64,000 nt of DNA from OCS116 sp051531935 (GTDB taxonomy: Bacteria; Pseudomonadota; Alphaproteobacteria; Rhizobiales; OSC116), in assembly GCA_051531935.1 (NCBI GenBank), contig JAOPTR010000018.1, positions 1 through 64,000 on the forward strand, in the 5' to 3' direction. The translations under genes were made by a program, and so were the position numbers. Below are positions 1-7,922 of the stretch, in pieces (positions within the stretch are counted from its first letter, which is position 1; every line of letters begins with the position of its first letter). The notes beneath the pieces were generated by a model. The model was not told the origin of the DNA. It ran no database searches and was given only the letters and a program-made list of their open reading frames with translations.

Positions 1-118
1 GGAGCGAACGCACGCAGTGCATGCTAGAGAGGCGAAGCCGAACGTAAAAAAGCAAACTTCCAGAGCACCAACAAGCACGCCAACTGTCTTTTCTCAACCG
101 CCGCCTAGTTACCAAAGC

Positions 119-994
119 CTAAATCCCATGCTTCTTGAATAAAGCCTCTATCGGCATAGCATATTCGCTGCCGCACAAGAGTATATGCACTAAGTGCGGG
201 TATATGTTGTAAATGTCTTTTCGCAATTCAAAAAAGCCATCGTCAATTTTGTGGTGGTTTTGGTATTCTGCAAAAAAGTCATTGCCTAGGCTGTTATGCA
301 TGGTCACATAGGCCAATTCTATTTCGGGGTTGGCGTAATATAGTGCAGGGTCGATGATGCCTTTTAGGGCTTCGCCGTCGCTTAATATGTTGCCAAACCA
401 TAGGTCACCATGGATGAGGGTAGGGGGGTGATTGTCCAATAAAAACTCATCAAGCCGTAACGTCAATTTATCAATTTTCAAACGAAATTCGGTGGTTACG
501 AGCTTTTTCTCATAACATGAATCAGCAAACGGCAATAACCTCTCATCTCTAAAAAACTCAATCCAGTTTTTGTTAAAGCGGTTAGGTTGCAGCAATGGGC
601 CAATCAATGTGTCATATTCATAACCAAATTTTGGGGCCTTAATATCATGTAAAGCCGCTATTTGCTTGGCAATTTGTGGCTCTGCTTCTTGATGATGGCC
701 TAATGGTACATGTTGGATATATTCCATCAAATATAACTCATCATCGGTATAAATGGCTTTGGGCGTGGTTAAGAAACTGAATCTGTTTATCGTATTAAGC
801 ATTTGATATTCTATATCAAAATGGTTGCGTAATTTTGGTCGTCCAAATTTGGCTACCAGACTATCGCGGTTTTTAAAGTCTAAGCGGTAAAGGGTTAAAT
901 TATAGCTTTCTGCAATTGCTTCGTGGTACGTTGGCATTTCCCCAATGAGCTGTTCAATTTTACTATATTCTTCACGTATATTCATATGTCTCAT
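119..994 (-). CDS. Fructosamine kinase family / APH-like kinase
   Basis: Small-molecule kinase of the fructosamine-3-kinase/aminoglycoside phosphotransferase fold, probably phosphorylating protein-bound or free ketosamines so that they decompose (family knowledge). The catalytic loop LIHGDLWFGNIL and the metal-binding GIIDPALYYANPEIEL segment are both present, as is the family-typical ELAYVTMHNSLGNDFFAEY region. Its length of about 290 residues is normal for the family. ATG codons occur at 994 and 985 and neither has a strong ribosome site, so the start is uncertain by three residues. The gene is divergent from the LysE array and the 5' ends lie back to back. Confidence 0.85.
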   Translation of the reverse strand: MRHMNIREEYSKIEQLIGEMPTYHEAIAESYNLTLYRLDFKNRDSLVAKFGRPKLRNHFDIEYQMLNTINRFSFLTTPKAIYTDDELYLMEYIQHVPLGHHQEAEPQIAKQIAALHDIKAPKFGYEYDTLIGPLLQPNRFNKNWIEFFRDERLLPFADSCYEKKLVTTEFRLKIDKLTLRLDEFLLDNHPPTLIHGDLWFGNILSDGEALKGIIDPALYYANPEIELAYVTMHNSLGNDFFAEYQNHHKIDDGFFELRKDIYNIYPHLVHILLCGSEYAMPIEALFKKHGI

Positions 995-1672
995 CAAAAC
1001 TTATCATGGGTCAGCTATATTGACTTGCCCCAACCAGACTTTAAGATAGCGCCAAATCGGAGATATGTCATCGAATATTCTAACTTCATCATCAGCTTTG
1101 CAATCTACACTATAGCCACTACAGCCACACCAGGGCCCAATACGGTTATGATTGTGGCATCTGGGGCTAATTTTGGCATAAAACGCACCCTGCCGCATAT
1201 TTTCGGTATATTATTTGGGATTATTGTGGTTTTGGCGTTTATTGGCATTGGTTTTGGTCAAGTTTTTGAGCTTTATCCGCAGGCACAAGATATTTTACGC
1301 TATATCGGCGCGGCATTTTTGCTGTATTTGGCCTATAAAATTGCTACGGCTAAAAACAATCTCAATGACAATAAAAATGTCGGTAGCCCCATGTCACCCT
1401 TGCAAGCGGCGCTGTTGCAGGCGGTAAACCCTAAGGTTTGGGTGGTGATGATTGGTGCCATTGGCGCATTTATGAGTAAAGATGGAAATAATTACCTGGA
1501 ATTGGCGCTGATGATGGCGACATATGCGGTGATTAGCTTGCCACTACAACTGGGTTGGTGCTTATTTGGGCGCGAGATTGGACGTTTTTTAACTTCTGAA
1601 CGCGCTTTTACTATTTTCAATTATTCTATGGCTGCGCTTTTGCTTTCGTCGATTATTGCGTTGTTTTTATAG
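986..1672 (+). CDS. LysE/RhtB family exporter, first paralogue
   Basis: Inner-membrane amino-acid or small-metabolite exporter of the LysE/RhtB family. The signature TATPGPN lies at the end of the first membrane segment, followed by the ASGANFGIKRTLPHIFG and NPKVWVV regions shared with the two downstream paralogues. The family usually begins about 20 residues before TPGPN. Here the aligned position reads GTC-ATC where the second paralogue has TTT-ATG. The only in-frame ATG is at 986, which gives about 27 extra residues, or a start has been lost. It heads a run of three paralogues and one acetyltransferase. The substrate cannot be told from sequence. Confidence 0.8.
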   Translation: MSHQNLSWVSYIDLPQPDFKIAPNRRYVIEYSNFIISFAIYTIATTATPGPNTVMIVASGANFGIKRTLPHIFGILFGIIVVLAFIGIGFGQVFELYPQAQDILRYIGAAFLLYLAYKIATAKNNLNDNKNVGSPMSPLQAALLQAVNPKVWVVMIGAIGAFMSKDGNNYLELALMMATYAVISLPLQLGWCLFGREIGRFLTSERAFTIFNYSMAALLLSSIIALFL

Positions 1673-1678
1673 GTGTTT

Positions 1679-2281
1679 ATGGAATATATCGGATTTATTT
1701 TAAGCTATTCAGTATTTGTATTGGTTGCCGTCGGCACGCCTGGCCCCAATGTTTTGATGATTATTGCCTCTGGCACAAATTTTGGTGTTAAGCGGTCTTT
1801 GCCGCATATTATGGGTGTTACATTTGGTTTTTTATTCATGATGGCACTTGTGGGTGCTGGGTTGGGGCAGGTTTTCACTATATACCCAGTCATTCATGAT
1901 GTTTTACGCTATGTTGGTGCGGCTTTTATGCTCTATTTGGCTTATAAAATTGCAACTTCGACTAATAATTTTCAAAATGAAAATGCGGTCAGTAAACCGC
2001 TAACCTTTATGCAGGCTGCGGCTTTCCAATGGGTAAACCCTAAGGCATGGGTTATGATTATCAGCGCGGTTGCGCAGTTTTTATCGGCTGACGGCGATAA
2101 AAATTTAGAACTTTTTATCATGGTCATGGTGCATTTTGTTATATCGACGCCGATTACGGTTGGCTGGTGTTTTTTTGGTGTGGCTATTGGCAGAATATTA
2201 AAAACAGAATTTGCCTTCAGAATGTTTAACTATATAATGGCAAGCCTATTGGTTCTTACAATTATCACTTTATTTACATGA
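1679..2281 (+). CDS. LysE/RhtB family exporter, second paralogue
   Basis: Second tandem LysE/RhtB exporter of about 200 residues, the normal family length. It carries GTPGPNVLMI at the end of the first membrane segment and NPKAWVMI in the middle of the protein. The ATG at 1679 follows an AGGTG ribosome site that overlaps the stop codon of the preceding gene, suggesting coupled translation. A GTG at 1673 is an alternative start. The next gene begins 7 bp after the stop. Substrate unknown; amino acids or their derivatives are the usual cargo of the family. Confidence 0.88.
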   Translation: MEYIGFILSYSVFVLVAVGTPGPNVLMIIASGTNFGVKRSLPHIMGVTFGFLFMMALVGAGLGQVFTIYPVIHDVLRYVGAAFMLYLAYKIATSTNNFQNENAVSKPLTFMQAAAFQWVNPKAWVMIISAVAQFLSADGDKNLELFIMVMVHFVISTPITVGWCFFGVAIGRILKTEFAFRMFNYIMASLLVLTIITLFT

Positions 2282-2288
2282 GGTTATT

Positions 2289-2702
2289 ATGAATATTAAA
2301 TTTGAAATTAATCCCTCAGAAACTGATTCTAAGATTATTTGGAAGGGTTTGGAAGCTCATAATAAACCCCATTTTGGATATGATAAATTAACTGAATTTG
2401 CTTGCTTTTTAAGAGATGACAATGGCGAAATAAAAGGCGGAGCAACGGGGCAAATTGCTGATCATTTAGGGTTTATTTGGCTGTTATGGGTGGATGAAGG
2501 CTATCGAGGTGGCGTGGGTCGAGAGATTATGCAAATCGTTGAAGATGAACTAAAACTGCGAAACGTCGAAGAAATTCACCTAGATACGTATAGCATTCAA
2601 GCGCCTGAATTTTATGTAAAATTGGGCTTTAAAGAAGTGGCTCGCTTTATGGTGAGTAAACAAAAAAATATCGAAAAGATATTCTTTATCAAAGAGTTAT
2701 AA
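2289..2702 (+). CDS. GNAT family N-acetyltransferase
   Basis: Predicted acetyl-CoA-dependent acetyltransferase of 137 residues. The acetyl-CoA loop appears as WVDEGYRGGVGREIM (Q/R-x-x-G-x-G/A type), followed by the strand-helix HLDTYSIQAPEFYVKLGFKEVAR typical of the fold's C-terminal half. An AGG ribosome site sits before the ATG. Its stop overlaps the start of the third LysE paralogue (TAATG), so it is translationally coupled inside the exporter array. Inference: it may acetylate a compound that the exporters also remove, giving a two-route detoxification unit. Confidence 0.85.
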   Translation: MNIKFEINPSETDSKIIWKGLEAHNKPHFGYDKLTEFACFLRDDNGEIKGGATGQIADHLGFIWLLWVDEGYRGGVGREIMQIVEDELKLRNVEEIHLDTYSIQAPEFYVKLGFKEVARFMVSKQKNIEKIFFIKEL

Positions 2703-3304
2703 TGCCTTATCTAGATTTAATTATTACCTATTCCATATTTGTTTTTGCCACATCTGGCACACCTGGCCCCAATAATATTATGTTGGCGGCATCGGGTGCT
2801 AATTTTGGCGTGAGGGCTAGCTTACCGCATGTGCTTGGCGTGCGCGTTGGCCTGATGGTGATGATGCTGATGGTGGGCTTAGGACTGGGGAGTTTATTTG
2901 AAAACTACCCTATAATTCATGTGGTTATGCGGTATATTGGTGTTGCATTTATGCTATATTTGGCCTTTAAAATTGCCAAAACAAAACGTATTTCTAATGA
3001 TGGTAAGAGCAAAATTAAACCAATGTCATTTATAAATGCAGCATTATTTCAATGGGTTAATCCAAAAGCTTGGATTACGCTTATCAGTGCTGTTGTTACA
3101 TTTATACCCTCTGATGATAACAAAATGACTATTTTGACGATTTTAATTGTGGTTCATTTTATTGTTGGGTTTCCAACAACTTTCGCTTGGGCGGTCTTTG
3201 GGCGTGAAATTGGCAGATTTTTAAAATCTGATCGGGCATTTGCGATTTTCAATTATGTGATGTCGGCATTGCTGGTTATCACGGTGTTTACATTATTTAT
3301 TTAA
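2702..3304 (+). CDS. LysE/RhtB family exporter, third paralogue
   Basis: Third LysE/RhtB exporter of the array, 200 residues. The SGTPGPNNIMLAASGANFGVRASLPHVLG-type N-terminal region is split here as TPGPN followed by the same ANFGV and PHVLG elements seen in the other copies, and NPKAWI recurs in the middle. The ATG overlaps the acetyltransferase stop by one base. The three copies are clearly homologous but diverged, pointing to an old tandem duplication with substrate divergence rather than a recent amplification. No terminator is evident before the convergent gene at 3306. Confidence 0.88.
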   Translation: MPYLDLIITYSIFVFATSGTPGPNNIMLAASGANFGVRASLPHVLGVRVGLMVMMLMVGLGLGSLFENYPIIHVVMRYIGVAFMLYLAFKIAKTKRISNDGKSKIKPMSFINAALFQWVNPKAWITLISAVVTFIPSDDNKMTILTILIVVHFIVGFPTTFAWAVFGREIGRFLKSDRAFAIFNYVMSALLVITVFTLFI

Positions 3305-3305
3305 C

Positions 3306-4529
3306 TTAATGCTGTAGCGTGAATAACATTGTGCGTTCGGTTTTTGAGAGCAACGCGAGTGAATTTAAGGCGTTGAAATCATCGTCAATAATTATTTCTG
3401 ATTGTTTTTCAATGGGTTGTGATTTGGCTTTTACGTCATCAACCTGTTTCATCATGTCGCCTAGATGTGCCAGTTTTTCACTTTGTTCAGTGAGTTTTGT
3501 TTGGTCAGGTTCTTTTGGTTGAATGTCTTTTTCTATATTTTCAACTGTTGAGACCTGTCTGGCTTTGGTTTCAACGGCCAAGCGTTCGCTGGCAAATGCC
3601 TCATCGAAGGCTTTGCCTGGTTCAACCAAATCTTCGGCTTGTTGGACTTGCAGAGTTTGTTCGATTCTGAACATTTTTTTAATGCGGCCAGCGGGGCCAA
3701 TTTTTGGTTTCTCTGGTTGTTTTTTGAGTGTTTCTAGCTCATTTTTAACCGCTTTTAGCTCGTTTTGGGCTGTTTTTAGCTGTTTTTTGGCCGTTTTTTG
3801 CTCATTTTTAGCTGTTTTTTGACCATTTTCTTCGATTTTTTGGGCATTTTTGAGTGGTTTTTTAGAAATATTTTCTACATCACTCATAAATTTCATGCCG
3901 TCTTCAAGCTGAACATTTAAATTGGATTGCAATTTTTCAAGCTTGTTGAGTTCAGAAGAAATATGACGTAATTGGCTCAATGCATTTTTGTCGATATTTT
4001 GATCGGTTAACTTTGCAATGACAGCATTTAATTTTTTTTCTTGAGTGACGATACTTGCGCGCGATTGTTTGGCGGCAAAATTAATAATGGTTTGAATTTT
4101 TGAAAATTCTAGCGAAGATGTTATGCCCGCCCACTTAAGACTGGTGAGAGTTTTTTGCTTGAAACTTGCGAATAATTGCCCAAATTTTGATGACTGTTCA
4201 TCGCTTTTAAAATCATGTTTAAAATTTGTGTTTGGGGCTTGTTTGGGTTTTGTTGTTACCGAATCGGTTTTTGGGGTTGTGATTTTAGCTTCTATTGAAG
4301 CCAAAGCGTCTAGAACCAATTGGCTTTCGACTTGCTTATTCTTGCGTGCGAATTCACCCAAAAACCACCTACCGCGTTTGGTTTCTAAAACCGCAGAATG
4401 AATTTGATCATAGTCGTCTTGATATTCGGATTTAGGCGCAATTTTTTTAGTCGTTTCAACGGCTTGCAGCTCAGACTGGTTTTTATCGTCTATAACTGAA
4501 CTTTTAGGGTTTATTAGGTTGCCGCTCAT
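3306..4529 (-). CDS. Hypothetical coiled-coil protein with GRWFL motif
   Basis: Unrecognised 407-residue protein without signal peptide or membrane segment. Near residue 45 it has SAVLETKRGRWFLGEFARKN, a motif that I recall recurring in alphaproteobacterial proteins of unknown role (memory, not checked). The middle is a long predicted coiled coil. Residues around 225-275 form near-exact heptads such as NEQKTAK, KQLKTAQ, NELKAVK and NELETLK. The C-terminal part contains PAGRIKKMFRIEQ and then acidic helical sequence. It is convergent with the LysE array and divergent from the MFS gene at 4681. A structural or adaptor role is possible but unproven. Confidence 0.6.
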   Translation of the reverse strand: MSGNLINPKSSVIDDKNQSELQAVETTKKIAPKSEYQDDYDQIHSAVLETKRGRWFLGEFARKNKQVESQLVLDALASIEAKITTPKTDSVTTKPKQAPNTNFKHDFKSDEQSSKFGQLFASFKQKTLTSLKWAGITSSLEFSKIQTIINFAAKQSRASIVTQEKKLNAVIAKLTDQNIDKNALSQLRHISSELNKLEKLQSNLNVQLEDGMKFMSDVENISKKPLKNAQKIEENGQKTAKNEQKTAKKQLKTAQNELKAVKNELETLKKQPEKPKIGPAGRIKKMFRIEQTLQVQQAEDLVEPGKAFDEAFASERLAVETKARQVSTVENIEKDIQPKEPDQTKLTEQSEKLAHLGDMMKQVDDVKAKSQPIEKQSEIIIDDDFNALNSLALLSKTERTMLFTLQH

Positions 4530-4680
4530 GTTAATATACGATCATAATTTGTGCTTACTTGCCCTTACGTATTAAGTCCAAATGCAGCTTTTTACTCTAC
4601 TAAATATTATTTTGTCAGATTCGCGTTGTTTTTTGAAGCGCTAATTTTGAATTGATAACAACGCATTGAATAGGAATTAT

Positions 4681-5889
4681 ATGAAATTCTCTATTGGGCA
4701 ATTATTTGCCGTTAAAACATCTGTTTCATTTGCCACTCAATTTTGGGGCATGGCGGGCTATGCTGTGTTTTTTGCACCTTGGCTCACCAGCCGCGGTTTG
4801 GATGCGACACAAGTGGCGTTTATTTTGGCGATGGCATTGTTCGTGCGTAGTGTATTTGGGCCTATTGGCGCGCTGTTTGCTGACGGGTTTGAAAATAAGA
4901 AAACGCCAATGTTAATAATGAACGTTGCGACGAGTTTATGTGTTTTAAGCCTTTATTTCATCAGCGGATATTGGCTGATTGCAGTTGTGATTGCTTTATA
5001 TTCTATCGCATCAGGGTCGATTGTACCGATTTTGGAAGGCCTGACGGTTAAAGGTGCTGCTAAATTTGGTTTTGATTTTGGGCGTACTAGGCTTTGGGGT
5101 TCTGTTGCTTTTATTATTTCTGCCTATTTCTGTGGCAAGGCTATTGATGCTTATGGCATGGATGTTTGGATTAGTTGGCTATTATTTGGCGCGGTTGCTT
5201 CGTCAATTGCCAGTTTTATTTTGCCTGTTCTGCCTGCATCGGACGATTCTGTAAAACCGAAAGCCAATAAGAAATTTGATATGTCGGGTGCGGTATTATT
5301 AGTCAGACAGCCGATATTTTTGACTATTTTGGTGACTGTCTCATTCATTCAGGCATCGCATAGTGTTTATTATGGTTTTAGTGCCATTCATTGGGCAGTG
5401 ATTGGTTATTCTAGTGAATTAATTGGCATATTATGGGCGACAGGTGTGGCTGCTGAAGTGGCTTTGTTTATGTTCTCTGGTGCGTTGACGAGGCGGCTTG
5501 GCCCTCGTAGGTTACTTATTTTAGCCGCTGCTGCGGGTATTTTAAGATGGGCGATATTATCGCAAGACCCATCGCTTATATTTGTATTTGCATCTCAATT
5601 ATTGCATGCGCTGACATTTGGCGCTGTATATTTAGGGGCATTAAATTTAATATCCCGCAGTGTACCTGATAATTTAATTTCAACGGCAATGGCAATTAAC
5701 ATTAGTTTAAACTCTGGTATATTTATGGCCGTTGCATTGTTGATTTCTGGTAACTTATATGCCGATTATGCTAACCATGCTTATTGGTTTGCTGTGCTTA
5801 TGTCTGGCATTGGTTTGCTGATGAGCTTGGGTTTGAAGTTTATTTGGAACGGTGATGCCATTAAGTTTTCTAGTGCTGATGATAAATAA
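4681..5889 (+). CDS. MFS transporter, HcaT/LacY-like (MFS_1-like)
   Basis: Twelve-segment major facilitator resembling the 3-phenylpropionate/nucleoside-symporter-like branch (MFS_1_like). Recognisable features are the N-terminal SFATQFWGMAGYAVFFAPWL segment, the GRTRLWGSVAFI loop that characterises this branch, and a hydrophobic C-terminal half. The ATG at 4681 follows AGGAATTAT, whereas the upstream in-frame TTG at 4666 has no ribosome site. It imports or exports an unidentified small molecule across the inner membrane. It stands alone between a divergent coiled-coil gene and the Mla operon. Confidence 0.85.
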   Translation: MKFSIGQLFAVKTSVSFATQFWGMAGYAVFFAPWLTSRGLDATQVAFILAMALFVRSVFGPIGALFADGFENKKTPMLIMNVATSLCVLSLYFISGYWLIAVVIALYSIASGSIVPILEGLTVKGAAKFGFDFGRTRLWGSVAFIISAYFCGKAIDAYGMDVWISWLLFGAVASSIASFILPVLPASDDSVKPKANKKFDMSGAVLLVRQPIFLTILVTVSFIQASHSVYYGFSAIHWAVIGYSSELIGILWATGVAAEVALFMFSGALTRRLGPRRLLILAAAAGILRWAILSQDPSLIFVFASQLLHALTFGAVYLGALNLISRSVPDNLISTAMAINISLNSGIFMAVALLISGNLYADYANHAYWFAVLMSGIGLLMSLGLKFIWNGDAIKFSSADDK

Positions 5890-5958
5890 TTACAGCTATT
5901 TGGCTGAATATGGATTATATGTCATTTAGTTGCCATTATTGACCAGTATGACCGCTTT

Positions 5959-7122
5959 ATGAATGAGACTTTATATAAATTAGACAATAATAACGAGAAG
6001 ATTGATCTCTATCTATCTGGACGTTGGACTTTGTCTAACCTTGGCAGTGTTGAAGCTAAGTTGCAAAAAAGTTTTAAAGCGATTTTGCAAAAATCTTCTG
6101 CTGATGTTGAAGTTAATTTCTATGGCGGAGAAGTTATCATTGTTGATACTTCGGCCATTCTCATTCTCAGGAAATTGGAAGTTTTAGCCACAGAGCATAA
6201 TGCTAAAATTGTCGTGAATTACGTTGATTTTTCGGCTGAATTTGAAAGCCTAAACGCCCGCTTGGCCGAATTTGATGTTAAAAACATTGAGAAATTGAAA
6301 ACCAACGAACCATCTATCCTTGATGGGTTGGCGGCATTTGGTGAAGCCTGTGTGAACACATTAAAGGCATTTTCGGAAATACCGCAATTATTTGGCTTGT
6401 TTATTTTTGGGCTTTGGGAAATTATCCGTCATCCGCTTGATTTTAAATTTGGCTCGATGATGTTTCATTTACAGAAAATGACCATTCCTGCGATTGCCAT
6501 TGTATTTGCCGTTAGCTTTATGGTGGGCGCAGTGCTTACTGAACAAGCGGCTGTAAGATTACCCGGCTTTGGTACTGAAACCTTGGTGGTGGCGTTTATT
6601 GGTATGGTGACGGCTCGTGAAACATCTATTCTTTTAACTGGCATGCTGGTGGCAGGGCGAACCTCATCGGCGATTACCGCTGAAATTGGCTCTATGCGGA
6701 TGAATGAAGAAATTGACGCCATGAAAGTTATCGGGCTTGATGTGATGAAGTTTTTGGTGATGCCGCGTGCGATTGCCATGTTGATTGCGCTACCGATACT
6801 GACATTCATTGCGATTATTGCAGGCTTTTCGGGTAGTGCTGTTTTGTTGAACATTCGTTACGACATGGCTTTTGGTGAATTTATCGAGCTTATATATGAT
6901 GGCGTGACGATTTCTGATATTGGCACATCTATGATTAAAACCCCATTCATTGGCATTGCTATGGTTTTGGTGGCATGCTCGGAAGGTTTGAAAGTGCGTT
7001 CCAACGCGGCTTCCTTGGGGCATCATACGACTATATCGGTGGTGAAGAGTTTGTTTTTGGTGATTATTATAGATTCTATAATTGCGATTTACTTCACTCA
7101 ATTGAGTAGGTTAGGTGGATGA
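5959..7122 (+). CDS. mlaE: MlaE-family ABC permease with N-terminal STAS domain
   Basis: Permease of an MCE-type phospholipid transporter. Residues 1-125 form a STAS-like domain (VDTSAILILRKLE is the conserved edge), which in enterobacteria is the separate protein MlaB. The rest is the MlaE permease with FVVGAVLTEQ-like and ARETSILLTGMLVAGRTSSAI motifs and EIDAMKVIGLD, the hallmark coupling segment. The STAS-permease fusion is common outside Gammaproteobacteria. Its stop overlaps the start of the ATPase gene (ATGA-type overlap), so the two are coupled. It should act with the downstream ATPase, MCE protein and lipoprotein in the cell envelope. Confidence 0.93.
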   Translation: MNETLYKLDNNNEKIDLYLSGRWTLSNLGSVEAKLQKSFKAILQKSSADVEVNFYGGEVIIVDTSAILILRKLEVLATEHNAKIVVNYVDFSAEFESLNARLAEFDVKNIEKLKTNEPSILDGLAAFGEACVNTLKAFSEIPQLFGLFIFGLWEIIRHPLDFKFGSMMFHLQKMTIPAIAIVFAVSFMVGAVLTEQAAVRLPGFGTETLVVAFIGMVTARETSILLTGMLVAGRTSSAITAEIGSMRMNEEIDAMKVIGLDVMKFLVMPRAIAMLIALPILTFIAIIAGFSGSAVLLNIRYDMAFGEFIELIYDGVTISDIGTSMIKTPFIGIAMVLVACSEGLKVRSNAASLGHHTTISVVKSLFLVIIIDSIIAIYFTQLSRLGG

Positions 7123-7922
7123 TGACAAATAGTACAAACATTCCACCCATTATTGAAATTGAAAATTTGCGCAGCCAATTTGGCGATAACGTGGTGCATG
7201 ACAATTTGAATTTGAGCATTAAGCGCGGCAGCATTACAGGTATTGTTGGCGGGTCTGGTACTGGTAAATCGGTCTTATTGCGCACAATGACAGGGCTTAA
7301 AACCCCAGAAGCTGGAAAAGTACGGGTTTTAGGTGTCGAGCCATTTTCGGAAAGCACTGGCGGCGTTGGTTTGGCACGAAAATGGGGTGTTTTGTTTCAG
7401 GATGGGGCTTTGTTTTCATCATTATCGGCATTGGACAATATAATGTTGCCAATGAAGGAGCAATTGGGCATTAAGCGTGCTTTTGCTCACGAACTTGCCT
7501 ATATGAAATTGCATCTTGTGGGGCTTGATGAAAGCGTGGGGCGGTTGATGCCATCTGACCTTTCGGGCGGTATGCGCAAGCGCGTGGCATTGGCGCGGGC
7601 TTTGGCATTAGACCCTGATATATTATTTTTAGATGAACCAACTGCAGGTCTTGACCCGATTGGTGCCGCGAAATTTGACGACTTATTATTAGAGCTAACC
7701 AATGCATTGGGCATAAGTGTGGTGATGATTACACATGACTTAGACTCTATCTTTAAAATATGCGACTATGTAGCGGTGTTGGCTGATGCCCAAGTGATTG
7801 TAGAAGATACGCTGGATAATGTGTTGAAATTTGACCATCCGTGGGTTCAGGAATATTTTAGCGGCCCTAGAGGGCGGCAAGTACAAGCGCAATCGCTTGA
7901 ACAAAAAAGGGACAATGCCTAA
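7119..7922 (+). CDS. mlaF: MlaF-family ABC transporter ATPase
   Basis: ATP-binding subunit of the Mla-type lipid transporter, 267 residues. Walker A is GGSGTGKSVLLR, the signature is LSGGMRKRVALARAL, Walker B is ILFLDEPTAGLDP, and ITHDLDS supplies the switch histidine. The LSGGMRKR form is typical of MCE-associated ATPases. Two adjacent ATG codons (7119 and 7122) are possible starts, both overlapping the mlaE stop. The stop overlaps the MCE gene start by one base, so permease, ATPase and MCE protein are made together. Cytoplasmic face of the inner membrane. Confidence 0.95.
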   Translation: MMTNSTNIPPIIEIENLRSQFGDNVVHDNLNLSIKRGSITGIVGGSGTGKSVLLRTMTGLKTPEAGKVRVLGVEPFSESTGGVGLARKWGVLFQDGALFSSLSALDNIMLPMKEQLGIKRAFAHELAYMKLHLVGLDESVGRLMPSDLSGGMRKRVALARALALDPDILFLDEPTAGLDPIGAAKFDDLLLELTNALGISVVMITHDLDSIFKICDYVAVLADAQVIVEDTLDNVLKFDHPWVQEYFSGPRGRQVQAQSLEQKRDNA

